NCBI GenBank assembly: GCA_020465985.1
Contig: JAANYP010000373.1
Location: forward strand, 147,403 to 211,402
Direction of reading: 5' to 3'
Length of the DNA: 64,000 bases
Origin: Centrapalus pauciflorus
Taxonomy: Eukaryota > Streptophyta > Magnoliopsida > Asterales > Asteraceae
In this document: positions 1 through 10,764 of the stretch, one piece after another
Layout of the letters: each line of letters begins with the position of its first letter
Numbering within the stretch: the first letter of the stretch is position 1
Translations under genes and position numbers: made by a program
The notes under the pieces: model-generated
Told to the model about the DNA's origin: nothing
Databases searched by the model: none
Seen by the model: the letters and a program-made list of their open reading frames with translations, nothing else

Positions 1-14
1 TTGCATGGACAATT

Positions 15-246
15 ATGAATGATCTATGGGCTATGTATGATACGAGAGAGAGGACGATCATCCCTCATGCTTGGTTGATCTTTAAGTTCCTCGAGAGGAC
101 GGGCTCACTTTCGCCTGATTCCCTGCGTTCCCCCATTTCGGCGACGTTCATTACGGCCGCCATGTTCCCTACCTTGATTTTTAGGGAAGTTGAGGTATTC
201 GACAAAGAGACAAATGAGTCGTATATCAAGGACTACACTGAGGATG

Positions 247-309
<63 letters not shown>

Positions 310-832
310 GAGAAGGCCGCCAATGAGGCGAGAGTAATGACGGTTTTGATTTTGACCGCATGATGAGCCGGATAAAGGACATAGCAGTGGGTCACGGTGA
401 GTTCCGAGAGGATGCGACCCAGAGATTAGATGAGATGAATGGACGTATGATCCATATTTATGATAGGGTCGATCACTTAGCGGGTCGGTAGATCAGTTGC
501 AGGATGGGCAAAGAGCCCTGTCATACCAAAATGCCTATTACCAGCACCATGACTGGGCATATTGGAAGGGAGTCCAACATCACCAGGACTCTGTATCCGG
601 TATGTCATATCAGTCCTACGAGGATTACACGATGCCCGATTACCAGGCCTATAACCCTGCCGTAGATACTTATTAGCGCTATCTGGTGCATGGCAGGCAG
701 GACCTCCCAGACCCGATGCCTCCTCACTTGGTTCCGCCGACTGCACAGTTCACCTCCAGCCAAAACCCGTATACCGACTTCTTCAACAGCGTCTTCGGTC
801 CTCCTCCGCCGCCTCCTCCATTTGAATGATCG
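15..832 (+). pseudogene. Broken gag-like frame of a Gypsy (Athila/Tat-like?) retroelement
   Basis: From the ATG at 15 a frame gives a protein with the stretch PHAWLIFKFLERTG followed by an acidic/arginine-rich part that runs into a (GA)n tract translated as RERERE. The frame meets TGA at 324-326, goes on in the same frame (MMSRIKDIAVG...) to TAG at 489-491, then continues in the next frame as a Gln/Tyr-rich tail with another TAG at 674-676, ending at 830-832 after FGPPPPPPPFE. A rich-in-Tyr and poly-proline tail is what I expect from capsid-like proteins of Athila-type or gag-only Gypsy elements; this is inferred, and I see no zinc knuckle. No pol follows. The region is certainly not a working gene: at least two stops and one frame change. 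Confidence 0.5.
249..309. repeat. (GA)n microsatellite
   Basis: About 30 GA units with one interruption (GAAAGA). It lies inside the broken gag-like frame and is the likely site of its length change. Confidence 0.95.
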
Positions 833-2790
833 AGTACTATCCCTTCCTTATTTACTTTTCTGTCTTTTATTTTATTTAGTTTGTTATGCATTTAATTTCT
901 TTAACGTAATTTTCATTTATTTTTAGTTCTTAGCCGAGTCCTTTTTAGAATTTATAATGTTTATATAGTTTGTCAATTCTTCCCCATTTGAGTCTTGTTT
1001 GCTGATCAGGCCATGGAACATGATGATAAATAGAAAATAAATTTACGAGGGAATTCACTTGTGTTGACAGGATATTTTATAATTAAGAAAAGATTCGTAG
1101 TAATAATTAAATTTTTTGCCATGTAAAATGAATTTAAGTACGTTTAAATGTATTTGGGCTTAAATATAAGTAATGTGTCAAAAGATTTTGGAAACCCATG
1201 CAATAAGGGGGAGAACTTAATCATGTTTTAGCCTCAAAAGTGAGTTAATTGTAGTCTAGATGGTTCGGGAAACTAAGTCCGTAAGGGTACCATTCATGCC
1301 TAATCCCCTAAAACCATTTGGTTTGGGAGCGGTTGACCGAAATCTCGTTACATGAACCATCTAGCTAATCTAGTTTGAAAAGAAAATAGATAGAATCATG
1401 GTGTTAAAAAGAAATATTTGTCGTAAACATGCAAAGAGGAAAAGATGGTCGAAAGACCCACATGTTTTAAGTATTGTAACCTTGAGCTAAAAGGGTATTT
1501 TCAAGAGTGAGATACATTATATAAATTCTAAGGGAAGTATATTTTAACTGAAAACGTCTTCAATTTAGATGTTAAGAATTTTATTGCATTAGTGCGAAGG
1601 CTATCTTAACATAAAATTGCTAGAGTCACTGTTAATACATGCTCGTTACATAGTTAGTTCTGATTCCAAAAGGTTGTTCGGGGACGACCAAGAGTTAAGT
1701 TGGGGAGATTAGATGAGTCTATAATTTATATGGTTTCAGAGTCATTTTAAGCACCGATACTTCGTAAAATTCATATTATTACTCCAAGTTTGTGTTTCAG
1801 GGTCAAGATATTAAAAGACGGCATTTCGAGGAAATTCAGAGCAAACCGAGCCGAAGGGGGCGCAGGCCTGCGCCACCCTGCGCTCCACAAAGGATTCTAG
1901 CTGTCCAGATACATTCCAGCGCATGCCAGCAAAACCCTAGCCGCATCCGGGTGCAGGCCTTTGCTAGAGCGGCGCAAAAACGCGTTTTACAGCCTGTGGA
2001 ACCCTAATCTCGACCTCTCTATAAATAGAGGTCGATGGCAGCCTTGGAGAGGAGTCCCCGACGTGTGTGAAAGTGCATTTGTCGAAACCCGGCCGGAGTG
2101 GATCTACGATACGACAACGAAGACGGTGATTCGCAAGCTACGCAATGACTCAGATCTACATTGTTGAAGAGCATACGATGAGCGGCTAATCCCATTAGTC
2201 GTTTGCGGAGGATCTACCACTAAGTTTACTCTACTTTAATTTCTCATGCTTTGATGTATTTGTATTGAGTGAGATCTATTTTGTGTATGCAAATGATAAG
2301 CATTCGGCTATGATTATGATTGTATGTTTTGATTGGTAAAAACAAGATAGTTTATCATGGTATTATTATTTGTGCCAAGTCCATTAGCTTAGGGATTAAG
2401 AAAAATATTAATATTGCATACGCTATGCCGAGAGTTATTGATTAAAACATGTTTGATTAATTTAGTCACGTAATTGATTATGTCTATGTGATTGATACAT
2501 GAAATTATAGTGGGTGATAATTATGTTGTGGTGATCCCGTGAATGGTTATTCGTCTCTTGATTGTTTATCTATTACGTTAGTTATTTTGCCACTAATTTT
2601 AGTTACAAAGCGATAGCAATTCATTAATCTAAACAAAATATTCAAATCCACAAATTCACAATTTAAGTGCTTTCAATAAACTTATAAGGCTAATAACCTA
2701 ACCCTAATTACGACCACACTCCCTGTGGATTCGACCCTTACTTCTCTAGCTAAATAGTGGATTTAAGGACTAAATCGGCGGGTCACAACG
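833..2790 (+). repeat. Non-coding tail and probable 3' LTR of the Gypsy element
   Basis: No gene. A purine tract (AAGGGGGAGAAC, about 1204) and another (TTGGGGAGATTAGATG, about 1699) are possible 3' primer sites. A TATA box (TATAAATA, 2020-2027) precedes a GC-richer leader, as in an LTR promoter. The stretch ending near 2790 (CCCTGTGGATTCGACCCT, then GGCGGGTCACAAC) resembles the LTR ends of Athila/Tat Gypsy elements as I remember them. No second LTR copy lies in the window, so the borders are guesses. Confidence 0.4.
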
Positions 2791-5317
2791 ATGGTCCATC
2801 AGTCAATATTCGGAGATGGCTTTTTGCAAAGACATTGTCGCCGCAAAAAAACATTACATGTAAATTTTTTATTTTTTTGCACGAAAATAGGTTTTAGCGC
2901 GGTGAAAATACCGTGTTTTGTCTCGAGGAATCAGCAACGACATATAATTGTGGAATTTTAGTTGTTAAGCTAGAATATGACGTGCACATCTTGGTACAGT
3001 GATGCCCTGTGGATCATTATTTGGATATATCATCCAGCACACATGTCATTGCAATTGAATTCAACTTTAGTTATATACTGATATTGCTATTTTACTTACA
3101 GTTTTCTGCTTTCTTGCTGATAGTCTCATTTGTTCTTGCTTAGTCCATGTCTGACTATATCTATGTCTACTTTGATGTCTGCCCATGCTGTCATACGGGT
3201 AGCTAGTCTAGTATTGTGGAATGGGCCCCACCAAAAAAGCGTGTGCGTGGGATTTGACATCATTCTGTCTTAAAGTCTTATGTCTCACAATGTTTAGCTG
3301 ATAGCGGCAGTCTAGTCAAAATCATGCTTAAGTCAAAAGTCAAAAGTCATATAAAGTCTTTGCTTTAAATGTCATTGCATGTTAACTATTAAATCTATAA
3401 ACTCACTAGGCCAACACTTACTGTTGAAGTTTTACAGGTTTAATCAAGCATAAAAAGACATAGGAAACGTGAAGTCAAACCATGTCTTTAAGTACTGCTA
3501 GCCTAACTGGAAGTCACTAGACCACTACTCTATCTGATATTGATACTGATTGAAGACAATTAGGGTGCTGGTTTGGGTAGAAGCAGTATTATGTATTGTG
3601 GTAATGTTATAGACTAATGTCTTTGTACCCCTTTAATATTATAGGTTTAAACTTGTTGTAAGCTTATCCTAACTTTTGTAATACTTTAAATTCCACACTT
3701 TATTTTAATCTATCTTAGTTGTGATTGATACCGTGTTGCAAAACTTGGTACCTAATCAATAAGACTTTTCCATAAGGATGGGTCTTACATAATCCAGATG
3801 GGCGGACAATAGACATGGATACATTGTTATGTCTGAGTTGTAATCTTCAGGTCAAGTGAACATCTCATGTGTTCTTTCTATGTGTGGTTGCTCAATCGAT
3901 ATGGACCCAGATTGGAAGATGGTGGGATGGTTTACAAATTAACTGGCAAAAATTTCAATCAATCGTATTAATGGAGTAGTAGTCTTGATTAGAAGAGCAA
4001 AAAAAGAGAGTGTTTTCGAGTCGTTTGTTTTACTGCTTTCTGGGCGTTGTGAAGACACCATAACTCTATCTTGTTTGATGAGACTCCTCCAAATAAGGCG
4101 TTAATTTTTGACGATATTGTAACTAGATCGTATTTTTGGAATATACTGATAGGAGTTATAAAAATTAAACTCAATTGGAAAGGCTGAATTCAAAATTTAT
4201 TAGTTGCTCCTAAGTTGTAAGTATTTTCTTTATTTTTAGCGCTATGACTAAGCTAATGATGACTATTATAAAAAGGGAATCATAGCATTTACAAGGAACG
4301 CTTTACATACAAAACACATATTTAAAAGTTTGAAAGCATTGGAGAATGATTAAGAGATAAGTCACGCATAGGAAGATCACCAAGTTAGGCTTCAAATCAA
4401 GGTAAAATGTTTACTCCAGTTATCCTTGTTAGTGTTTAATGATAATACAGATTATGTATGAATTAGTTTTATGAAGTATTGGTGATAAAACTCACGAAGG
4501 ATATCACGAATTATGAAACCCGAACTCATATATAGTTTGGTGGATTTAAACTCAACATTCAATGGACTTTGAGCAAGAAAGTAAACTCTCACGCTCCCAT
4601 GTTTTGGATTTAGTATATTGGTTATTGATTGGATTAACACGTTTTTTGAACTCAATCATAGTAACATAAAGTTACTTAGTGATGCACAAACATAAAATTT
4701 TGTTTAAGATGTTTAAAGGATCATAACTTGAGCATTATAATTAAATAAAGAGTGATTTTTATATCAAAATGAAGGTAAGGTAACCTTCAAGTTAAAATTG
4801 TGTTTGAATGTTAATTTGATTAGAGTAATAGTCAAAATGATTAAAAAATAATGTTGGATAACAAGAATTAAGTTGCTGTCAAGAAATGTTTTATACCTAC
4901 TTTCGAAATAAATTCATATATTAAGCATCATAAGCAGTTAGAAGATAGTTATCATAATTCTTGTAATTATGTTTACTTTAATATAAAACTAAGTTTGAGA
5001 ACAATTAAGAGTAGGAAAGTGGTCGAAAAGACCAAAATCCAAGTTTTTGAACAACATAAAAGTGTTGTTGCTAAAAGTTTGATGAGTTTTACAAATCATT
5101 TCATATCTTGAGTTTTATAAAGAACAATGTGTTGATATTAATATCAAAACACTCGTATATTGAGTTAGGAATAACTAAAAAGTTTAAAATATTTTTATGT
5201 ATGAAAGTGAAAGGGGCCAGAAGGTCTGCTAGTTTAAGTCTAATAGATTGAGAAAAACACGAAAGGACTTTTGCGACATAATTATAAAATTTGAGTTCCT
5301 TAAGATAAATAAACACT
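2791..5317. other. Intergenic, nothing recognised
   Basis: AT-rich DNA with no long open frame and no clear terminal repeats. Part of 3150-3790 has the composition of an old LTR but I could not pair it with anything. Confidence 0.5.
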
Positions 5318-5322
5318 TAATA

Positions 5323-5510
5323 TAAGAAAATTCAGAGTAATTTTGGGTTTTGTATTTCTTGTGTTATATTACAATTACAAGCAACAACTTAAATAAGCAA
5401 GAAGACATATAGGTACAAAAGGAAATACAATATTCTAGGAGCTAAATATGGACAGCTAATAAATGGGATTGGTGCGTAAAATAGGAGAGAGTAAATCATG
5501 CAATTCCATA
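5323..5510 (-). repeat. 3' LTR of the Copia element
   Basis: 188 bp direct copy of 9957-10144. Preceded on the minus strand by the polypurine tract TTGAGGGGGAG (5521-5511). Confidence 0.96.
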
Positions 5511-5521
5511 CTCCCCCTCAA
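5511..5521 (-). other. Polypurine tract
   Basis: Minus strand TTGAGGGGGAG immediately upstream of the 3' LTR; primes plus-strand DNA synthesis. Confidence 0.88.
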
Positions 5522-8500
5522 GATGGAGCATGTAGATTTCGCATGCCCATCTTGACAAGTAAGAATTCTAGTTGTTTTGATCCGAGAGCCTTAGTGAGAA
5601 AGTCAGCTATCTGCATTTTAGTATGAACATGAGATGGTTTAATTTCTTGGGACTCGACACGTTCCTTGACAAAGTAACAATCCATCTCGACGTGCTTTGT
5701 CCGTTCATGGAAGACGGGATTATTTGCGATGTGTCGTGCCGCTTGGTTATCACAAAACAGGGTTGTAGGTCCGTTTTGTTCTGCTTCAAGACTCTTTAGG
5801 AGCCATCGCATCCATAGAATTTCACTAGTGGCCGTTGCCATGGCCCGGTATTCCGCTTCGGCTGAAGATCGGGAAACAACAGATTGTTTCTTAGATTTCC
5901 AAGAGATAGGAGCTCCCCCCAAGAGTAGAAGATATCCAGTTCGAGATCTTCTTGTGGTGGAGCACCCTAGCCAATCGGCGTCGCAATATGTGACTAAATT
6001 TGTTCCCCCATCTTTGGGAAAGAAAATGCCTTGTCCTAGCGTGGCCTTTAGGTACCGAAGGATTCTCATGGCAGCATCCCAATGTCCTTGTCTTGGATCG
6101 GAGACAAATTGACTTAGGATATTTACGGAGTATGCGAGATCCGGTCTTGTAGCTTGAAGATATAGTAGCCTCCCAATAAGCCTTCTGTACTTTCTTGCAT
6201 CCACATGAGTGTTTCCCTTATCCTTTTCAAAATTTTGATTCTGCTCCATAGGAAAGGAGCACGGTCTACACCCTAGCATTCCGCTATCCTCCAAAATATC
6301 AAGGGTGTATTTTCGTTGACTTAGAACCAAATCGTCCTTTGTTCGCGCAGCTTCGATCCCAAGAAAATATTTAAGAGGGCCAAGGTCCTTGATACTGAAT
6401 CTTTTATCAAGATAATCCTTTGTTTCTTGTATTTTATCTTGGTCGTTCCCCACTATTATGACATCGTCAACGTATATGAGAGCGGCAACAAATATATCTC
6501 CACTTTTGTAGATGAAAAGCGAGTGATCTGCATAGGACTGCTTGAATCTGAGATCGAGTAAAGACGATGTAAACTTTTGGTACCAGTTTCTCGAGGCTTG
6601 CTTTAAACCGTATAGCGACTTCCTTAGCCTACATACCTTCGTTCCTCCCCCTTTGTCGTAACCATGTGGAATCCGCATGTAAATCTCCTCGTTCAAGTCA
6701 CCATGCAAGAATGCATTATTTACATCTAATTGGTGAATAATCCATTCCTTCTTGACGGCAATGGCGAGTAAGCATCTAACCGTGACCAACTTGGCCACCG
6801 GTGCAAACGTGTCGTGGTAGTCAATGCCTTCCATTTGCGTATAGCCTTTGGCAACAAGCCTTGCCTTGTATCTTTCTATTTCGCCATTTGGTTTAAACTT
6901 TATTTTATAAACCCATTTTGAATCTATCGGTCGTTTCCAATTAGGCAAGTCTTCTATTGTCCAGGTTCCATTTTCTTCAAGTGCCTTTATCTCCTTTTGC
7001 ATGGCATCTCTCCACTCTTGACTCTGCACAGCTTGTTCAAAATTTTTTGGCTCATCATTGGAAGTGATGGCAGTTAAAAAAGCTTTGTGTGAGTAGGAGA
7101 ATTTATCATAGGAAACAAAGTTAGCAATAGGATATACCGTTGAGGATTGTTGACCGGAGCTGGGTTGTGCATGGTCTATGGACGGGGGAAGTCTGACTTC
7201 ATAATCATTAAGGTGTGCTGGTCTTGTCTTGCTTCGTTTTTCTCTGATGGGTGCATTGTCTTCATTTTGGGACTCGATGCCTTCATTCCCATCGCTGGGT
7301 CCAGTCTCTTCAAGGGAATGTGGACTTTCAGAGCTTAATTCTTGATTATCCATGCTGTTAAAAGCTAACTCATTTACCTCTATTTGCTCAAGGTTGTCGA
7401 GGTAATTAGAAAAGTCATTTGGGTCTAAATCTTTAACCTTGCTATGCTCTTCATTTTCCTTAGTAAGTCTACTGGGCTCGACATCATCATCACCATCAAC
7501 GTGCCCTCCTTTAGTTTGTGGAAATCTGAAAATGTCTTCTTCATCTTTGATTTCTTTATTTCTCGTGGCATAAGGAAATATTTTTTCTGCAAATTTTACA
7601 TCTCTAGATATAACTATCTTGTCACGATCCGGATCATAGATTTTATACCCTTTTGTACCGCTAGGATACCCTATGAAAACTCCCGGCCTTCCTCTAATCT
7701 CAAATTTGTCACCCTTGGTTTCGGTACTTCGATAATATGCCATGCAACCAAGGACCCTCATGTGATCATAACTTGGTTTCTTGCCATACAATAACTCATA
7801 TGGGGTCTTATCTTCTATAACTTTGGAAGGCAACCTGTTAATGATGTAGGTTGCGGTTAAAATGCAGTCACCCCAAAATCTTATTGGAAGATTGGCTTCA
7901 AATTTGAGTGCTCGTGCCGTCTCAAGCAAGTGTCTGTGTTTACGCTCCACAACTCCATTTTGTTGTGGAGTATGTGGACACGTGGTTTCCAAGACAATTC
8001 CTTGTTCGGCATAAAAATTCAACATTTTATTCGAAGTGAATTCCCCACCATTGTCGCATCTTATTCTTTTAATGCTTTTTTCAAATTGTGTTTTGATCAA
8101 TTTATGAAAATCAATCAAACACGTGCTTGCTTCATACTTGTTCTTGAGAAAGAAAACCCAAACGGCCCTGCTATAATCGTCAACTATCGTTAAAAAATAC
8201 GTTGCCCTTGAGAATGTGGGCGTTCGATATTTTCCCCAAATGTCGCAATGTAATAATTCAAAGCAAGCACTCGTTTTTGTTGTGCTAACAGGAAATGGTT
8301 TTCTTGTCAATTTTGACTTAATGCATGAATCACATACAATACCATTGTTTTTGAAAGTAAAATTGCTGAGAAAATTTATTTTGGATAGTTTTTCATCACC
8401 GGCATGCCCAAGTCTTTTGTGCCACACATCTCCTGTCACCATCATTGCTTTTCTTTCACCTTTAAACATCCCCATTTGATATAGACCGTCTTTGCACTTA

Positions 8501-9885
8501 CCCGCTCCAATCAACCTCCTCGAACGCAAATCCTGCATAACAAAGAATTCAGGAAAAAAAGTTATAGCACATTTTAAATCCTTTGAAAGCTTGCTAACTG
8601 ACAAGAGGTTATAATTAAATTTTGGAACGTGCAAAACTCCTTGCACTTTCATTCCATTTGGTAGCATGTGATTGCCCCTTCCTTCAACTGGTACGGCTTC
8701 TTCGTTCGGGATAGTAACGGGTGTCTCGTTGGCTAAGACAGTCCTTCCTTCAAGGATGTCGGTTCTGTGTGTTATGTGTTCGGTGCACCCTGAGTCGACA
8801 ATCCATTCATTATTACGATTAGATTTACCTGCCATGTTGGCTGACCGTGGTGCATCGCATTGTGTCGCGTTATTCTCCGGAGCAAAGTGCTTCAGAAACT
8901 GCTCGTATTGCTCTTTCGTCAGGCTTGGGACAGGATTATTATCTACTTCTGCGCATGCTGCCTTCGGCCTTTCCTTCTCCCGTTTGTTCTTCGCCGGCCA
9001 CCACTCAGGATAGCCAATAAGTTTGAAGCAACCATCTCGTATGTGCCCATCTCTATTACAAAAATCACAGTGACCCGTGGGTTTCTCACCTCTTTGCACG
9101 ATTTTGCTAGAACGGACGTTGCGCTTTATGGATGCTTGAAATGCCGCAGTCTCATTGATCGTTCTTTTCCCACTGGTTATAGATCTTTGTTGTTCATCCT
9201 CGGCGACCAAATGATAGGCATTTCCCAGTGACGGAATTGGTTTCATGGCAAGTATTTGAGTCCTAATGACGGAGAACTCGCTGTCCAAACCCATGAGAAA
9301 CTCGTAAAGTTGCTCCTTTTCACGAAGTTCCTTGAGTGATTTCCCAATACCACAGGTACAACCATTACACATACATTTTGGGGTGGGAAGAAAAGATTGC
9401 ATTTCATCCCATAGCCCGCGAAGTTTTGTGTAGTAAGCCGATACCGTCATACCATCTTGTCTTGTGCTTGAGATAGATTGTTTTAATTCATATGCACGGG
9501 GTGCACTTTCCTTTCCAAACCTCTCTTGGAGGTCCGACCAGATTTCCGCAGCAGAGTTGGCGTATTTTACGCTTCCTCGAATTTCCTTGTCCATGGCCGT
9601 GGTGAGCCACCCTTTGATCATTGCATCGCATCGCATCCAAGCCATGTAATTAGCATCGGTCTCTTCCGGTTTCTCGATGATCCTGTTGATGAATCCTATC
9701 TTCTTCTTTGCAAACAAGAAGTTCTCCATCTCTTGAACCCAATCAAGGTAGTTGTTGTCGGTTAATGCATCATTAACGTGCATTTGTCTTGGATAGTCGG
9801 ACGGATGAAGATAATAAGGGGAGTTGTGATCAGAGGCGCTCCCATCGCCTTTGTGGTTATTTTTGTTTGTGTCTTCGCCGGCCAT
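5518..9885 (-). CDS. Copia Gag-Pol polyprotein, 1455 residues, intact
   Basis: Single unbroken frame. In order: Copia-type gag region (about 20-250, WMRCDAMIKGWL); zinc knuckle CDFCNRDGHIRDGC (about 273-286); aspartic protease WIVDSG (about 361-366); pre-integrase region with WHKRLGHAG (about 488); integrase core with catalytic D548, D611 and E647, a D,D-35-E spacing; reverse transcriptase from about residue 990 with YVDD at about 1138-1141; RNase H with D near 1302 (CDADW), E in SSAEAEYRA and D in LFCDN (about 1379), ending near residue 1455. All catalytic residues are present. The start ATG at 9885 lies 60 bases after the primer site, a normal leader. The short LTRs suit the Ale or a related clade, but I cannot fix the clade by eye. 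The product would form virus-like particles and copy the element. Confidence 0.96.
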   Translation of the reverse strand: MAGEDTNKNNHKGDGSASDHNSPYYLHPSDYPRQMHVNDALTDNNYLDWVQEMENFLFAKKKIGFINRIIEKPEETDANYMAWMRCDAMIKGWLTTAMDKEIRGSVKYANSAAEIWSDLQERFGKESAPRAYELKQSISSTRQDGMTVSAYYTKLRGLWDEMQSFLPTPKCMCNGCTCGIGKSLKELREKEQLYEFLMGLDSEFSVIRTQILAMKPIPSLGNAYHLVAEDEQQRSITSGKRTINETAAFQASIKRNVRSSKIVQRGEKPTGHCDFCNRDGHIRDGCFKLIGYPEWWPAKNKREKERPKAACAEVDNNPVPSLTKEQYEQFLKHFAPENNATQCDAPRSANMAGKSNRNNEWIVDSGCTEHITHRTDILEGRTVLANETPVTIPNEEAVPVEGRGNHMLPNGMKVQGVLHVPKFNYNLLSVSKLSKDLKCAITFFPEFFVMQDLRSRRLIGAGKCKDGLYQMGMFKGERKAMMVTGDVWHKRLGHAGDEKLSKINFLSNFTFKNNGIVCDSCIKSKLTRKPFPVSTTKTSACFELLHCDIWGKYRTPTFSRATYFLTIVDDYSRAVWVFFLKNKYEASTCLIDFHKLIKTQFEKSIKRIRCDNGGEFTSNKMLNFYAEQGIVLETTCPHTPQQNGVVERKHRHLLETARALKFEANLPIRFWGDCILTATYIINRLPSKVIEDKTPYELLYGKKPSYDHMRVLGCMAYYRSTETKGDKFEIRGRPGVFIGYPSGTKGYKIYDPDRDKIVISRDVKFAEKIFPYATRNKEIKDEEDIFRFPQTKGGHVDGDDDVEPSRLTKENEEHSKVKDLDPNDFSNYLDNLEQIEVNELAFNSMDNQELSSESPHSLEETGPSDGNEGIESQNEDNAPIREKRSKTRPAHLNDYEVRLPPSIDHAQPSSGQQSSTVYPIANFVSYDKFSYSHKAFLTAITSNDEPKNFEQAVQSQEWRDAMQKEIKALEENGTWTIEDLPNWKRPIDSKWVYKIKFKPNGEIERYKARLVAKGYTQMEGIDYHDTFAPVAKLVTVRCLLAIAVKKEWIIHQLDVNNAFLHGDLNEEIYMRIPHGYDKGGGTKVCRLRKSLYGLKQASRNWYQKFTSSLLDLRFKQSYADHSLFIYKSGDIFVAALIYVDDVIIVGNDQDKIQETKDYLDKRFSIKDLGPLKYFLGIEAARTKDDLVLSQRKYTLDILEDSGMLGCRPCSFPMEQNQNFEKDKGNTHVDARKYRRLIGRLLYLQATRPDLAYSVNILSQFVSDPRQGHWDAAMRILRYLKATLGQGIFFPKDGGTNLVTYCDADWLGCSTTRRSRTGYLLLLGGAPISWKSKKQSVVSRSSAEAEYRAMATATSEILWMRWLLKSLEAEQNGPTTLFCDNQAARHIANNPVFHERTKHVEMDCYFVKERVESQEIKPSHVHTKMQIADFLTKALGSKQLEFLLVKMGMRNLHAPS

Positions 9886-9944
9886 GGAGACCTTGGGTTT
9901 TGGCGATTAGGGTTGAGTAGTTTGGATTGAGCGTGATAATCACT

Positions 9945-9956
9945 GCTCTGATACCA
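9945..9956 (-). other. Primer binding site, initiator Met tRNA
   Basis: Minus strand TGGTATCAGAGC, complementary to the 3' end of plant initiator methionine tRNA, with no gap from the LTR end. Confidence 0.93.
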
Positions 9957-10144
9957 TAAGAAAATTCAGAGTAATTTTGGGTTTTGTATTTCTTGTGTTA
10001 TATTACAATTACAAGCAACAACTTAAATAAGCAAGAAGACATATAGGTACAAAAGGAAATACAATATTCTAGGAGCTAAATATGGACAACTAATAAATGG
10101 GATTGGTGCGTAAAATAGGAGAGAGTAAATCATGCAATTCCATA
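9957..10144 (-). repeat. 5' LTR of the Copia element
   Basis: 188 bp, starts TATGGAATTGCATG and ends AATTTTCTTA on the minus strand. It directly abuts the primer binding site. One mismatch with the other LTR. Confidence 0.96.
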
Positions 10145-10149
10145 TAATA

Positions 10150-10481
10150 AATTATTATGGATGTATGTATATGATCTGGAAAATAGTAATATCTGGACCT
10201 AAGGCGAGTTAATTGAGAATTGGAATTGCACGTATAGTATGAATGTTACGTGCTTATATGTTGCTTGATGCATTAATTGCTTCATATTCATTAATTAATT
10301 GTCATTGTTTTATCATGTATATATGAATTGTTGTGTAATGAACCAAATTCATGTGTTTGGTATATTCGTTCCATTTGGTGTTCATGGATTCCTTATATTT
10401 TTATGGTTCAGATTTTTTTAACTGAATATCATAACTAGCTAAGCTAGCATTGATAATTTGATATTAAATGGTCCTAACACA
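10150..10481. other. Intergenic, nothing recognised
   Basis: AT-rich DNA between the Copia target duplication and an inverted-repeat element. No open frame of note. Confidence 0.6.
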
Positions 10482-10764
10482 ATAAGTAGGATCCCAAAAG
10501 GCCAAAAGTATAAGCATTACTTTGTTATTTGTGATTATACAGTAAACGAGCCGAGTCGAACCCGAGCCCGTTTAAGCTCGAGCTCGGCTCGTTTAAAAGT
10601 ACTAGGCTCGAGCTCGAGCTCGGCTCGTTTCGAGCTTTTTTCGAGCTTTTAGCGAGTCGAGCTCGAATAGCGAGTCGAGTAGCTCGGCTCATTTACACCC
10701 CTATACATACCCATGTGGAGTGAGATATATACTTATACTTTTGGCCTTTTGGGATCCTACTTAT
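10482..10764. repeat. Small element with perfect 33 bp inverted repeats
   Basis: 10482-10514 and 10732-10764 are exact reverse complements over 33 bases (outer end ATAAGTAGGATCCC, inner end AGTATAAG). The interior is mostly a second, GAGCTC-rich repeat. No target duplication is obvious. Probably a MITE that received another insertion. Confidence 0.8.
10542..10702. repeat. GAGCTCG-rich MITE, nested
   Basis: Starts GTAAACGAGCCGAG and ends CTCGGCTCATTTACACCCCT. The interior alternates CTCGAGCTCGGCTCG-type words. The same family recurs in a longer form at 46551-46991. Confidence 0.7.

Larger units (their letters stand above)
5323..10144 (-). mobile_element. Nearly intact Ty1/Copia retrotransposon
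   Basis: Complete element read on the minus strand: 5' LTR (9957-10144), primer site (9945-9956), one polyprotein frame (9885-5518), polypurine tract (5511-5521) and 3' LTR (5323-5510). The five bases TAATA flank it on both sides (5318-5322 and 10145-10149). The two 188 bp LTRs differ at one position (about 5455, GACAGC versus GACAAC), so insertion is recent. The LTR ends are TA...TA, not the usual TG...CA; such ends are known as a minority class, mainly in Copia elements. With an unbroken frame and matched LTRs it could still be mobile. Confidence 0.97.

Noticed and set aside
2813..2990. Possible CACTA subterminal region (GCAAAGACATTGTCGCCGC)
   Set aside because: No CACTA end or inverted repeat was found nearby.
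5729..9765. Several plus-strand frames of 60-127 codons opposite the Copia polyprotein
   Set aside because: They are antisense shadows of a long intact gene and match no motif.
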